Source: a virus
Length of the DNA stretch: 50,016 nucleotides
Virus record (IMG/VR): IMGVR_UViG_3300044547_001062
Span: 1 to 50,016 of that record
Direction: 5' to 3' (one strand)
The position numbers and the translations under genes are program-made. Below are positions 29,335-37,904 of the stretch, piece by piece; the first letter of the stretch is position 1, and each line of letters begins with the position of its first letter. Below the pieces are notes generated by a model, which was not told the DNA's origin, ran no database searches, and saw only the letters and a list, made by a program, of their open reading frames with translations.

Positions 29335-30381
29335 ATGAGAGATTTAATTAAAAAAATTTTAAATGAACAATTGTATGAAAAGTCGGTAATTGCTGAAATG
29401 GCAAAGGCGAAAGGTTATTGTGGAAAACATTTTAGTTCAATATCTCCAGAATTACCATTCTGTAACGCGGCAGAAAATTACATTAAAACTGAAATCGAAC
29501 AAATTGGTAAAAGAAAATCAAAAGTAATTTTTGACAAATTTAGAAAAGGTCTTGCCAGTTTTTATGAGAAAATTGAAGACGATGTTTTAGAAATAAAAAT
29601 TGAAGAACTTACCAATATTCATAATGTTGTGATTGAAGGAAAAAAAGAACTTCAAGACGCCGAAAATATGTTAAGAGGTAATTGTACAAATATTAATTAC
29701 GTTGCCAAAAGACAAGTTAACTTATTGAAAGATAAGGCTCAATTATATTTTACAGGTAAAAATGGTGAATATAGTTTAACAAACAGATTGGACACCAACT
29801 ATTCAGCGATTGCTATTTTATTTACAAAATTTTTCTCAAAAAAAGGTGCGTTTGATGGTGTTGGATATGATAGTAATAATGATTGGGTAAAAATTACAAA
29901 AAATTGGATTGAACATTCATTTAATCCATCAATTAACTTTATAGACATTAGACCTGAACACGAAAAAAATGATAAATCTGCAGAATTAAGTAGTTTAGAA
30001 TTTCAAGAATTAGCAAAAATATATTTTAGTAATAGTATTACGTTTGGTTCAAGTGAAATTAGAAGTATGGTTGATGATGTTCTAACTGATGTTAGAAAGA
30101 GAGGTTTTGAAAGTGAAAAACAATTTGAAAAATCTTATTTGGATGACGGAAAAAAAGAATTTAAACGATACGCTAAAGACTATGGATTTGTTGATAGATT
30201 TTTAGGTATTGATTTTATTTATAAAGGAAAAAACTTTTGGATTCCAGTACAAGTTAAATCTAGCCCGCAAGAAGCGACATATCTGATTAGTAGTTTAGGT
30301 TGTAAAACTTATGTAATTGCCGAAAAAACAGGTAAAACTTTTAAAATTAACACATTACATTCTGATAAATTAAGTGATTAA
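29335..30381 (+). CDS. Tagged PD-(D/E)XK-like nuclease
   Basis: The protein has 348 residues. It starts MRDLIKKILNEQLYEKSVIA, where I-L-N-E|Q fits the (I/L)-x-E site of T4-type prohead proteases. The middle is helical. The last 90 residues have FESEKQFEKSYLDDGKKEF, then LGIDFIYKGKNFWIPVQVKS with Asp293, Gln306 and Lys308, the D...(Q/E)xK arrangement of PD-(D/E)XK nucleases. YLISSLGCKTYVIAEKTGK follows. If packaged and ejected, it could attack the host chromosome or rival DNA at infection. Nuclease class is by motif only. Confidence 0.7.
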   Translation: MRDLIKKILNEQLYEKSVIAEMAKAKGYCGKHFSSISPELPFCNAAENYIKTEIEQIGKRKSKVIFDKFRKGLASFYEKIEDDVLEIKIEELTNIHNVVIEGKKELQDAENMLRGNCTNINYVAKRQVNLLKDKAQLYFTGKNGEYSLTNRLDTNYSAIAILFTKFFSKKGAFDGVGYDSNNDWVKITKNWIEHSFNPSINFIDIRPEHEKNDKSAELSSLEFQELAKIYFSNSITFGSSEIRSMVDDVLTDVRKRGFESEKQFEKSYLDDGKKEFKRYAKDYGFVDRFLGIDFIYKGKNFWIPVQVKSSPQEATYLISSLGCKTYVIAEKTGKTFKINTLHSDKLSD

Positions 30382-30398
30382 TTTAAAGAATAATTGCG

Positions 30399-30406
30399 TA
30401 TATTTG
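30399..30406 (+). promoter_or_regulatory. Bacteroidota -7 element, leaderless spacing
   Basis: TATATTTG, then exactly 4 bases to the ATG at 30411. Confidence 0.6.
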
Positions 30407-30410
30407 CGTA

Positions 30411-30644
30411 ATGACAAAACAAGTAAATTCCGATAAACCTACAAGATGGGAGGTTGTATATGAAAATGAACAATGTATTTCTATTTGGAAGTATGATTCA
30501 AAAATAACAACAAATGGTCCTATATCCGTTGAACATAAATGGAAGAAGGGATTTGATACTCCTGTATCAACTAAGAAAAAAACTTTAGGTGATTTAGCTA
30601 ACGACGCTAAAAAAGTGGTAAAATCAAAGAGACCTAAGTCTTGA
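30411..30644 (+). CDS. Small basic protein of unknown function
   Basis: The protein has 77 residues starting MTKQVNSDKPTRWEVVYENE. There is a beta hairpin (WEVVYENEQCISIWKYDS), NGPISVEHKWKK, and a basic tail (DLANDAKKVVKSKRPKS). The start is fixed by a -7 element 4 bases before it. Its end overlaps the convergent 30624 gene by 21 bases. Function unknown. Confidence 0.7.
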   Translation: MTKQVNSDKPTRWEVVYENEQCISIWKYDSKITTNGPISVEHKWKKGFDTPVSTKKKTLGDLANDAKKVVKSKRPKS

Positions 30645-31265
30645 TTCAATAATCTGTTTTAATTTTAATAAGGTTTGTTTGTCTAATGATGAAACAACCT
30701 CTGAAGTGTTTTCAAGAACAAGTCGGTCTAATAATGATTCTTTGATTTTGTTATCGTTAACTTCATATACCCTATCAAAAGTATGCTCACTTTCCTCAAA
30801 ATTATCGTAAGAGGTTTCACGACGATTACGACCATCGTATAAATCCCAATTACCCTCTTCTCTCTGTTGGTTTGCAGAATCAATAACCCAGTCCTCATCG
30901 TAAGAATCAAAAGATTGTGTAAGATATTCTTCATATGAACAAGTACCCCAAACACTGTAGTCTAAATTATAAGTTTTTGCAACAGGTATTATAAGGTCTT
31001 CATATGATAATATATCACTTTTTTCCATAATTTTGGCAAGAATACCGTCGTTAATGTAAAGGAATTTTGCAAAGAATTGAACGTCTTCATCAACAACATT
31101 CATATTAAAATATTTTCCAATATTTTCTAATTCACTAAAATGTTCGCCGTAATCGTTATCATTATATGGGTTATCTGTTGGGAATCCAGCATCAATTAAC
31201 TTTTCCGCAATGAAGAATAATTGTTTTTTTGATACTTTTGAAAATTGACTTTGTTCTGTTGCCAT
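30624..31265 (-). CDS. Acidic protein of unknown function
   Basis: The protein has 213 residues starting MATEQSQFSKVSKKQLFFIA. A longer start at 31388 would run through a terminator and into the next gene; the TATTTAT motif ends 4 bases before the ATG at 31265 on the minus strand. It is strongly acidic, with YNDNDYGEHFSELENIGKYF and repeated D/E-Y pairs. It ends in a helix (DKQTLLKLKQIIESRLRSL). Function unknown. Confidence 0.7.
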   Translation of the reverse strand: MATEQSQFSKVSKKQLFFIAEKLIDAGFPTDNPYNDNDYGEHFSELENIGKYFNMNVVDEDVQFFAKFLYINDGILAKIMEKSDILSYEDLIIPVAKTYNLDYSVWGTCSYEEYLTQSFDSYDEDWVIDSANQQREEGNWDLYDGRNRRETSYDNFEESEHTFDRVYEVNDNKIKESLLDRLVLENTSEVVSSLDKQTLLKLKQIIESRLRSL

Positions 31266-31269
31266 GTTA

Positions 31270-31276
31270 ATAAATA
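31270..31276 (-). promoter_or_regulatory. TATTTAT-class promoter candidate (minus)
   Basis: On the minus strand TATTTAT ends 4 bases before the ATG at 31265. Confidence 0.55.
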
Positions 31277-31308
31277 TAAAAAAAAGGTGATAATCTCTTA
31301 TCACCTTT
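31277..31308 (-). terminator. Terminator (minus)
   Basis: AAAGGTGATAA/TTATCACCTTT, an 11-bp stem, followed by T on the minus strand. It ends the transcript of the 31312 gene and is directly followed by the next promoter. Confidence 0.85.
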
Positions 31309-31311
31309 AAT

Positions 31312-31626
31312 TTATTTTTCTTCAGTTTCCCAACCTTCTTCATCATACCAATATTCAACGCAAGGATATTCTCTACCTTTATCGTCAATATGACACCAAT
31401 GAGTTTTTTCTTCGTCTAACCATTTCCAATCTTTCCCTTCCTCACCTTCAGGTAAATCAGGATTATCTAATGGTGGATGATATGAATTGACATCAACATA
31501 TCTGTAATTACAAGAACATCCACGATGAACACAATCATCACAATAATTAGGATTACCCCCACCTGAATAACCAGGACCATAAGTCCAAACAGCTACTTTT
31601 CCGCAATCACATAATTCTTTAAACAT
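31312..31626 (-). CDS. Cysteine-rich, possibly zinc-binding protein
   Basis: The protein has 104 residues starting MFKELCDCGKVAVWTYGPGY. Cysteines occur as CDC, YCDDC and GCSC within the first 45 residues, a likely zinc site. The rest is acidic, rich in Trp (KDWKWLDEEKTHWC, EYWYDEEGWETEEK). I recall similar proteins in other large phages, without function. The start was taken at 31626, where it overlaps the phosphoesterase gene end by 8 bases; a start at 31659 is less likely. Confidence 0.75.
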   Translation of the reverse strand: MFKELCDCGKVAVWTYGPGYSGGGNPNYCDDCVHRGCSCNYRYVDVNSYHPPLDNPDLPEGEEGKDWKWLDEEKTHWCHIDDKGREYPCVEYWYDEEGWETEEK

Positions 31627-32293
31627 ATTCAATCTCTTTTGTTTCAGGGTTATACTCAATTACGATTGGTTTGTTCTCATATTGGTATCTCTCATTCAAA
31701 ACACTTGCATTTAAGTATTCTGTACCATGAAACGATTTTTGACCATAAGCCCAATGGATGTGACCACAAACATGGATTTTTGGTTTAACTTGTAAGATTC
31801 TATTAAACAAATCTTGACACCCCACATTTAATCCTTGAATTGTGTGGTCAACCATTCCGTAAGCAGGACCATGAGTAACCAAGATATCAAGACCTTCAGG
31901 TATTTTTTCCCACTTCTCAGCGAGTTTCTCCCCTCTAGGTAGGTTGAATGCCCAATTATAAAATTCAGGTTGCCATGGACTTCCGTAGATTTTTACACCG
32001 TCAATTTCAACCATCTTGTCAAAAAGATAATGAACACCTTTTTCTTTATACTCAGGAGCAATGTCGTGGTTGGTTTCAAATCCCCAATCGTGATTACCGG
32101 CAATGAATACTTTATGTTTGAATGGTGTGTTAGAGAACCAATCCAAGAATTGTTTGATTTCGTGGGTTTTACCAACATTAGTGCAATCGCCCGCATGAAT
32201 TAAGACATCACCTTCACCCAAGATATTATTAAATCCCTTGCTTGTCAAAACTTCGTGTTTTCCGTGTGTGTCGCTGATAAATACAATTTTCAT
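31619..32293 (-). CDS. Calcineurin-like metallophosphoesterase
   Basis: The protein has 224 residues with all motifs of the superfamily: DTHGKH (Asp8, His10), HAGDCTN (Asp36), AGNHDW (Asn67, His68), VTHGPAYG and VCGHIHWAYG. The arrangement is close to MPPED-like phosphodiesterases. These use two metal ions to cleave phosphodiesters, including cyclic nucleotides in some members. A phage copy might remove 2',3'-cyclic ends or signalling nucleotides, but substrate cannot be told from sequence. Leaderless-type promoter upstream; cotranscribed with the Cys-rich gene. Confidence 0.93.
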   Translation of the reverse strand: MKIVFISDTHGKHEVLTSKGFNNILGEGDVLIHAGDCTNVGKTHEIKQFLDWFSNTPFKHKVFIAGNHDWGFETNHDIAPEYKEKGVHYLFDKMVEIDGVKIYGSPWQPEFYNWAFNLPRGEKLAEKWEKIPEGLDILVTHGPAYGMVDHTIQGLNVGCQDLFNRILQVKPKIHVCGHIHWAYGQKSFHGTEYLNASVLNERYQYENKPIVIEYNPETKEIEYV

Positions 32294-32297
32294 AATA

Positions 32298-32305
32298 CAA
32301 ATATA
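32298..32305 (-). promoter_or_regulatory. Bacteroidota -7 element, leaderless spacing (minus)
   Basis: TATATTTG on the minus strand, then TATT and the ATG at 32293. The octamer and spacer are identical to those at 41306. Confidence 0.6.
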
Positions 32306-32316
32306 CTAATAATTTA

Positions 32317-32916
32317 CTAATCCCACCATCCTCTTAACCCTGATCCGTCAAATTGTTCGTCCCAATCAATCTCTTTGTCAAATTTGGTATAATCTTGTCC
32401 TTTTAAAATTACGAATAATTCACTCCACTCTTTTTCCTGAATTTCATTAGATCTATCAAATATTTTACGATTGTGAATTCTTTCTTCGTCAGTATCGTTA
32501 TCCACCAATTGAGAAAATCCTGGTTTATCTGGAACATCTTCAAATTCCCAATCATTAAAAATTAAATCTCCCAATTCTTTTTCAGCCATAGCAAGATAAT
32601 TATCTTCTCGACAATTTTTAAGTATTTCAATTGCTCGACGCATTGCCTGAACCTTTTTAAGACGGGTCTTATCAATCTCATTACCATGTTTTTCAATATT
32701 ACCCACCATATTAGTGTATGATGTTTCCATAAACTCTAATGACCCATTGTAGTCAAACCAATAGTGATTCCATAAAGGTTTTCTAAACCTCCAAATGTTT
32801 TTAAAAAATCGTGGTAAGTCATAACGAAATAAGTCGTATGTCTTATACCACCAAGTGTTGTGTCTAATCATAGTTTTGAGACTATCTCCAAAACTATCCG
32901 CAAATTTTATTTCCAT
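32317..32916 (-). CDS. Phage protein of unknown function (GLRGWWD C-terminus)
   Basis: The protein has 199 residues starting MEIKFADSFGDSLKTMIRHN. It is rich in Trp, Tyr and charged residues, with the regions WWYKTYDLFRYDLPRFFKNI and AMAEKELGDLIFNDWEFED. It ends in DGSGLRGWWD, an ending I recall in a widespread phage family. I know no function. The following small gene is directly upstream on the same strand. Confidence 0.75.
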   Translation of the reverse strand: MEIKFADSFGDSLKTMIRHNTWWYKTYDLFRYDLPRFFKNIWRFRKPLWNHYWFDYNGSLEFMETSYTNMVGNIEKHGNEIDKTRLKKVQAMRRAIEILKNCREDNYLAMAEKELGDLIFNDWEFEDVPDKPGFSQLVDNDTDEERIHNRKIFDRSNEIQEKEWSELFVILKGQDYTKFDKEIDWDEQFDGSGLRGWWD

Positions 32917-32917
32917 A

Positions 32918-33169
32918 TTATTCGGGTTTTTGTGTTAATTCTTCAGAGTTGAATTTTTTGTCTAATCTTGTATAAAATTTTTGATCAAGAGTATCTCTCA
33001 ACCTTCTGCTGAGTTGAAAATTAAGTTTTATATCAATTTCACGATATTGTAGTTCAAATTGATAAATCAATTTTCTAGCAGTTCCTTCTTGTAATGGTGT
33101 CTCACATGAATTGATAACTTTTTCAATCCAATTTACAACGTCTCCATAATGTTTACTTGTTGATGCCAT
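32918..33169 (-). CDS. Small helical protein of unknown function
   Basis: The protein has 83 residues starting MASTSKHYGDVVNWIEKVIN, mostly helical (YQFELQYREIDIKLNFQLSR). The stop is one base before the start of the 32317 gene, so they form a pair. A TATATTTG element lies 19 bases upstream. Function unknown. Confidence 0.7.
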   Translation of the reverse strand: MASTSKHYGDVVNWIEKVINSCETPLQEGTARKLIYQFELQYREIDIKLNFQLSRRLRDTLDQKFYTRLDKKFNSEELTQKPE

Positions 33170-33188
33170 TTTATTTTAATTTAGAATA

Positions 33189-33196
33189 CAAATATA
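33189..33196 (-). promoter_or_regulatory. Bacteroidota -7 element (minus)
   Basis: TATATTTG on the minus strand, 19 bases before the ATG at 33169. Confidence 0.45.
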
Positions 33197-33198
33197 GT

Positions 33199-33236
33199 AA
33201 AAAAATAAGACCCGTCAAAATAAATTTACGGGTCTT
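33199..33236 (-). terminator. Terminator (minus)
   Basis: AAGACCCGT/ACGGGTCTT with a T run on the minus strand, after the zincin-like gene. Confidence 0.85.
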
Positions 33237-33257
33237 TTAAAATAAAAATTAAATTAT

Positions 33258-33677
33258 TTAAGAGAAATGATGTTTTACTCTATCTAATAATTTTTCGTTG
33301 AACTTTATTCCGTGTCTATTTTTAAATTGTTTTAATAATGTTTTAATTGATTCGATTTTACCTGATTTAGATAATAAAATATAAGCACCTAAGTCAGCGT
33401 CTATTTCATCATCCTCACTTCTTGGACCATCATGACCCATTATAATATGAGATATTTCATGTGCCTCAATAAATTTTAACACTTCGGCACCTAATCCATT
33501 TACTAACTGTTCTCCATCAATAAGAACCAAATTTTGACCTGGAATCATAAAACCATACCCATACTCTTCAAAATAGTCTTTTAACTCCTCATATTGAGGA
33601 TTTTCCTCAAATATTACAGCAATTTGTACACTTGGTAGGAATTCGCTATTGTATATTATTGGGTTTGATTCTTCCAT
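33258..33677 (-). CDS. Zincin-like metallopeptidase domain protein
   Basis: The protein has 139 residues. IEAHEISHIIMGHDG is an HExxH zinc site (His73, Glu74, His77), and SEDDEIDADLGAYILL about 15 residues later supplies an acidic third ligand, as in gluzincin or ImmA/IrrE-like proteins. A small soluble zinc peptidase could cut a host regulator or structural precursor. It overlaps the endolysin gene start by one base, so the two are coupled. It could also be an inactive relative. Confidence 0.75.
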   Translation of the reverse strand: MEESNPIIYNSEFLPSVQIAVIFEENPQYEELKDYFEEYGYGFMIPGQNLVLIDGEQLVNGLGAEVLKFIEAHEISHIIMGHDGPRSEDDEIDADLGAYILLSKSGKIESIKTLLKQFKNRHGIKFNEKLLDRVKHHFS

Positions 33678-34534
33678 TATGATAATAATTTATAATATTC
33701 GTTAAAATGTTTAATTCTGTCAGCCAAACCTATTGTGCCGCCATTAACTCTTTTAGTTACAGCAGTTACTGTTGCGTTATCAGATCCTCTATCACAAATT
33801 GCCCACAATTTATTGGAATCAAAGAAAAATGCGGCAGATGCTAAAGGATATTTGGTTGCGACTAAATCAGGGTTGGAAACAGTATCTTCACCGATGAACC
33901 TCGCAAATCTACTGTAATTATCTTTACCAGTCAACTGTATAAAACCCCTACCTCTAAATTTAAAACCATCCCCTGTTGATTCGGGACCATTACCCATTCT
34001 ACCACCATAAACTTTACTTGCGATTTTTTGTGGTTGACGTGCGTATGATTCTGCCAAATTACCTGGAAAATATTTTCCAAAAATACTCTTAAGACCTGAT
34101 GCGGAATAATTAACATTTTCGGTAACAGCTTTAAATCCACCTGATTCGTGACCACACTGTGCTAAAAAATGAGCCAATCTTAAATTATTTGTTATATTAA
34201 ATTTTGATGCGGTTTCAGGTATTTGTAAAATAACTGAATCGGGTATATGACCTTTTAATTTATCAATTTTTAACCCATTAACAGGTAAAATATTAGAGGT
34301 TGTTGGAGTTATGATTTTATCTTCTTTAATAATTTCATTACCAAACATTTTGTTCCAAGTTTCATCACCAACAATACCATCGGCACCTAATCCATTTTTG
34401 GATTGCCATTTTTTAACCGCAGCTGAAGTTCCAGGACCGAAGATACCATCAGGTTCTAAACCTGCTTTTGTTAAACCCAACTTTGTTTGGAGTTTTTTTA
34501 CGTCTTCTCCTTTAGACCCAATTTTTAGTAACAT
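33677..34534 (-). CDS. Endolysin: peptidoglycan-binding plus GH19 domain
   Basis: The protein has 285 residues. Residues 4-63 are a PG_binding_1 domain (GSKGEDVKKLQTKLG, DGIFGPGTSAAVKKWQ, DGIVGDETWNKMFG). A linker follows to about 90. The C-terminal GH19 domain has HFLAQCGHESGGFK with the catalytic Glu130, then YFPG, KVYGGRMGNG and GDGFKFRGRGFIQLTGKDNY. GH19 phage lysins hydrolyse peptidoglycan for lysis. There is no signal peptide, so it depends on a holin. This is the clearest lysis gene of the window. Confidence 0.95.
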   Translation of the reverse strand: MLLKIGSKGEDVKKLQTKLGLTKAGLEPDGIFGPGTSAAVKKWQSKNGLGADGIVGDETWNKMFGNEIIKEDKIITPTTSNILPVNGLKIDKLKGHIPDSVILQIPETASKFNITNNLRLAHFLAQCGHESGGFKAVTENVNYSASGLKSIFGKYFPGNLAESYARQPQKIASKVYGGRMGNGPESTGDGFKFRGRGFIQLTGKDNYSRFARFIGEDTVSNPDLVATKYPLASAAFFFDSNKLWAICDRGSDNATVTAVTKRVNGGTIGLADRIKHFNEYYKLLS

Positions 34535-34608
34535 ATTTATTATTTTTTAAATAAATATATTTCAAGTATTGATTTTAAAGTATTTATCTATACCAAGATA
34601 CTATTAAA

Positions 34609-35106
34609 ATGAAAAATTTATTCGTTTTGATGCTAATTATGCTATTATCATCATTTAATCACCAAGACCCACCCAAAAAAGTTTTTATTCAATCAGTTAA
34701 TAATAAGATTGAAGTTGGAACTTTGGCAAATAACAGAAATTTGTCCTTTGGGTTTAAAAACATTCTTTTAGAAAACTTACAAGAATTAAATTACGATGTT
34801 GTTTCGTCTGCAGAAGATGCTGATTACACCATCAAAGTTGAATTATTGTATTTTGACGTGTTGGAAACAAATTCCGGATTCTCAGTTTTTCACAAAAGTG
34901 AAAATGAAACTGTATTAAGAATTAGAGGTTATTTGTATAACAAAGACGGCAAAAAACTAAAAGAATTTGTTTCCGTTGGAAAATCATCTGAGATTTCCAT
35001 GTCAACACTTATAATATCTGAAGGCGGAGGTATCAACCAGACCTCAGTTTCTAATGTTATAAAAAAGTCCTCTGAGACATTAATCCTTAATCTATTTAAA
35101 AAATGA
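34609..35106 (+). CDS. Exported protein of unknown function
   Basis: The protein has 165 residues. A signal sequence (LFVLMLIMLLSSF) is followed by a mature domain with alternating strands and helices (DYTIKVELLYFDVLETNSGF, then ENETVLRIRGYLYNKDGKKL). The pattern of a helical tail after S-S-E-T-L recalls periplasmic domains of CsgG-like or LPS-export proteins, but this is weak. First gene of a tight run of seven to 41108; overlaps the next by 4 bases. A TATTTAT motif lies about 25 bases upstream. Confidence 0.7.
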   Translation: MKNLFVLMLIMLLSSFNHQDPPKKVFIQSVNNKIEVGTLANNRNLSFGFKNILLENLQELNYDVVSSAEDADYTIKVELLYFDVLETNSGFSVFHKSENETVLRIRGYLYNKDGKKLKEFVSVGKSSEISMSTLIISEGGGINQTSVSNVIKKSSETLILNLFKK

Positions 35107-37004
35107 AAAAAATCATTTCGGTTATATCCATCTTACTATTAGGTATGGTTGGATATGCACAAACACCCGAAATAGGACATTTTGAACAACTAAAAACGGT
35201 AAGAAGAGGGGACACAATTGATGTTGCATGGTATTACAAACCAGCTTCAGGGGTTGATGTCAGAACTTTTCAAGTTGATTTTCAGTTTAAGAAAACCCTA
35301 TTTACTCACATTTCTTCTAATGTTGATGCTGTTTACTCAAACAACTCACCAACATTAAATTATCAGGAATGGAAAAATTACAAGTATGGTTCTTACTCGT
35401 CAGCAGCAGGAACATACAATTACACATCGGATACAAACTGGACGGTGGGTCGTAACTACTTAATCTTTGCGTTAGGTAGTTCATCTACATTCTCATCAAA
35501 CGGTTATATTATCCATAACAAATTCATCATCAATGATGTTCAACCAAATTACGTATCAGATTCAATTATTGTGAATTGGTCAAGAATGTTTAGAGTGAAT
35601 GGAACCACGATAGGAGATAATGTTGCAACTCTATCACACCAAAAACAAGCAATTAAATTGTTGGGTAATTTAACAATTTCAGGTAAAGTTTGGTTTCCAT
35701 CAACAATAACTGCGGGTCTACTTCCCACAATTTATTGTTATGAAAACAACACAGGTGTTTTAGTTTCACAAACAAAACCAACTATTAATGGTAATTACAC
35801 TTTAATTAATATTGATGAAAAAACTAAATATAAAATTGAAGTTAGGTTTCCTCAAGATAGTTTAGAAAAAATGAGGGATTATGCTGTAACCATTTCAGAT
35901 GCTATCAAGGCATATAATGAATATGTTAATACAGATGTTAATCAAAACTATGGTCGGGCTTACTTAAAACATGGTTTAGGTTTATTGATTAGTGATATCA
36001 ATTTAAACTCTAAATTTGATGGTGGAGATCCTTATGGGATTTACGCATCAGTTTCTGGTTTAAGACCAATTGACCCTTCAAAATTAATAAATGTATTTAG
36101 CAAAGGTGAATATGATTCTCTTGTATTAGGAGGTAACCAATGGGTTGATTGGACTGCTTACTCTGACAGAGGAAAATTCATTTATGATAGTGTTGGAACA
36201 AATAATCTAACATTAGATGTTAAATATTTTATATTGGGTGACGTTGATAGAACACACTCATCACCGGTATTTAACGGAACGAGTGAAGTATTTGCTGCGA
36301 TTTACAAAGGACAATATAATGTTGAAATTCCAAACGCATATTCTGTTGGACAACCGATGTATTTACCATTTAACATAAACACAAATGGTGATTATAACAA
36401 TGGATTACAATTTGAAGTTAAGTATGATGTGAGTAAAGTTAATTTTGAAGAAATAATATCTAATTTACAAGGTCCGTGGTTACAATATGTTACACATGAT
36501 AATGTGAATGGTATTGTTAGATTCGGAGCGATGAACAATCAAAAAAAAGGGTCACTACAAGGTGTAGTGACCCCTTTCAATCTTAAATTTTCAGCCAAAG
36601 TCTCAACAAACGACATAACAACTGATGTTGTCGTGAGAGAATTAATGGATGCTTCAGATAAAGAAGGAGACCATTTTAATATCGTGTTAAAATCACAAAG
36701 AGTTGTGATGATGTATAAAACACGAACAATAAATAACATAACAGAGCCAATCGTAAATCTTTACCCTAATCCAAATAATGGTGAATTTAAACTTGATTTT
36801 GAATTACCACCTAATACAAATGTGAATACATCTATTTATGATTATCAAGGTAAACTAATAATAAATTTGGGAAATATTGAATCAGGTTTTAATACAGCAA
36901 AAACAACAAAATCAGTTGAAGAACCTCAATTACCTCAAGGAAACTATTTATTAGTGGTATCAGGAGACGATAAACAAATAAATAAACCTTTTATTAAATT
37001 CTAA
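35103..37004 (+). CDS. Exported multidomain protein with T9SS sorting domain
   Basis: The protein has 633 residues. The signal peptide ends at about 19 (LLLGMVGYAQ). Domains are: a cohesin-like beta domain (25-160), a carboxypeptidase-regulatory-like part (ISGKVWFPSTITAG, about 195-270), a dockerin-like loop (LLISDINLNSKFDGGDPYG), YFILGDVDRTHSSP, a second cohesin-like domain (about 410-525) and a C-terminal type A sorting domain of the type IX secretion system (VNLYPNPNNGEFKL, LPQGNYLLVV). The last is a host-exported surface signal found in Bacteroidota. A phage copy implies use of the host T9SS. A hairpin with a minus-strand T run lies inside the gene. Confidence 0.8.
   Translation: MKKIISVISILLLGMVGYAQTPEIGHFEQLKTVRRGDTIDVAWYYKPASGVDVRTFQVDFQFKKTLFTHISSNVDAVYSNNSPTLNYQEWKNYKYGSYSSAAGTYNYTSDTNWTVGRNYLIFALGSSSTFSSNGYIIHNKFIINDVQPNYVSDSIIVNWSRMFRVNGTTIGDNVATLSHQKQAIKLLGNLTISGKVWFPSTITAGLLPTIYCYENNTGVLVSQTKPTINGNYTLINIDEKTKYKIEVRFPQDSLEKMRDYAVTISDAIKAYNEYVNTDVNQNYGRAYLKHGLGLLISDINLNSKFDGGDPYGIYASVSGLRPIDPSKLINVFSKGEYDSLVLGGNQWVDWTAYSDRGKFIYDSVGTNNLTLDVKYFILGDVDRTHSSPVFNGTSEVFAAIYKGQYNVEIPNAYSVGQPMYLPFNINTNGDYNNGLQFEVKYDVSKVNFEEIISNLQGPWLQYVTHDNVNGIVRFGAMNNQKKGSLQGVVTPFNLKFSAKVSTNDITTDVVVRELMDASDKEGDHFNIVLKSQRVVMMYKTRTINNITEPIVNLYPNPNNGEFKLDFELPPNTNVNTSIYDYQGKLIINLGNIESGFNTAKTTKSVEEPQLPQGNYLLVVSGDDKQINKPFIKF
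36541..36576 (-). terminator. Terminator-like hairpin inside a coding gene (minus direction)
   Basis: GGGTCACTAC-AAGGT-GTAGTGACCC, a perfect 10-bp stem. The A run before it on the plus strand is a T run on the minus strand, so it could end antisense transcripts. Confidence 0.6.
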
Positions 37005-37010
37005 AAAAAA

Positions 37011-37337
37011 ATGTCAGAAGAACAAAACGTAGAGACAAATGACGGAACATGGTCAGGTCTTAAAAAAACAATTATTGCAACATTAACAACTGTTATTACC
37101 GGAGGTGGAGTATGGTTAAGTACTACTTTATTTAGTGGTCAAGAAGAACCACAAGTACAACAACCAGTTCAACAAGTGGCACCCGTGATTAACATTAACA
37201 ACACCCAGCAGCAACAATCTGGTGGTGAAAAAACAATCATCATAAAAGAAAAAGCGCCAGCGGCTGCACCTGCTAAAAAATCAGAAGAACCAGTTAAACC
37301 TAAAAAAGAATTCACAGAAGAAGAACCAAAATGGTAA
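37011..37337 (+). CDS. Membrane protein with Pro/Gln and Lys/Pro-rich tail
   Basis: The protein has 108 residues. One hydrophobic segment at about 18-41 (KTIIATLTTVITGGGVWLST) is followed by a low-complexity Gln/Pro region (QVQQPVQQVAPVININ) and a Lys/Glu/Pro-rich tail (KKSEEPVKPKKEFTEEEPKW). This suits a bitopic inner-membrane protein with a flexible arm. It overlaps the next gene by 7 bases and sits in the exported-protein cluster, so it may anchor or energise it. Function unknown. Confidence 0.7.
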   Translation: MSEEQNVETNDGTWSGLKKTIIATLTTVITGGGVWLSTTLFSGQEEPQVQQPVQQVAPVININNTQQQQSGGEKTIIIKEKAPAAAPAKKSEEPVKPKKEFTEEEPKW

Positions 37338-37903
37338 CTAATCAACAACCAACAGGATTTAAAGAACTTTTAAGTGCGATGATGAAACGAAGATGGTTTA
37401 TCACCGCAATCGTACTTGGTGGTTTTATGATTATCATATTTGGCATTTTTTTGGCAATTATGGGTAAAACCCCAATGTCCTCTGAATGGAAAGAGTTACT
37501 TCTTTTATTGTTAGGTGCATTTATTGGTTCTTATGGTAAAATCATTGACTATTGGTTCAGTGATACCGACAAAGATAAAATGCTAGTCCAGAAAATGGAT
37601 GAGGAGGACGGTGTATCGTTATCAAATACTACAGACATACCAAACAACCCAATCGTTCCTATGAGTATGGTACCATTAGTTTTACCAACAAGTGAGAAAG
37701 TTGAACAACCTGTCCAAGCTAAAGTAGGTGTTGAAATCGATGAAGATGGTGATGGTGTAATGGATGGTTTAGATTTCGATGGTGATGGTAAAATTGATGA
37801 ATATTTTTCACATAGAAATTGTCAGCATGTTTGGGGTGATTCAGATGGTGACGGTGATGAAGAATGTCTTATTTGTGGATTAATTAAACCAATTGAAGAA
37901 TAA
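37331..37903 (+). CDS. Membrane protein with C-terminal Ca/Zn-like loops
   Basis: The protein has 190 residues. Membrane segments lie at about 22-45 (WFITAIVLGGFMIIIFGIFL) and 55-70 (LLLLLLGAFIGSYG). The C-terminal 55 residues have two EF-hand-like or dockerin-like loops (DEDGDGVMDGLDFDGDGKID), then NCQHVWGDSDGDGDEECLIC with a possible zinc site. The combination of membrane part and calcium loops suggests docking to the dockerin- or cohesin-bearing neighbours, which is inference. It ends one base before the CsgG-like gene. Confidence 0.7.
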   Translation: MVTNQQPTGFKELLSAMMKRRWFITAIVLGGFMIIIFGIFLAIMGKTPMSSEWKELLLLLLGAFIGSYGKIIDYWFSDTDKDKMLVQKMDEEDGVSLSNTTDIPNNPIVPMSMVPLVLPTSEKVEQPVQAKVGVEIDEDGDGVMDGLDFDGDGKIDEYFSHRNCQHVWGDSDGDGDEECLICGLIKPIEE

Positions 37904-37904
37904 T

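Noticed and set aside
31265-31388. N-terminal extension of the 30624 gene
   Set aside because: It crosses a strong terminator and the next gene. The promoter motif marks the ATG at 31265.
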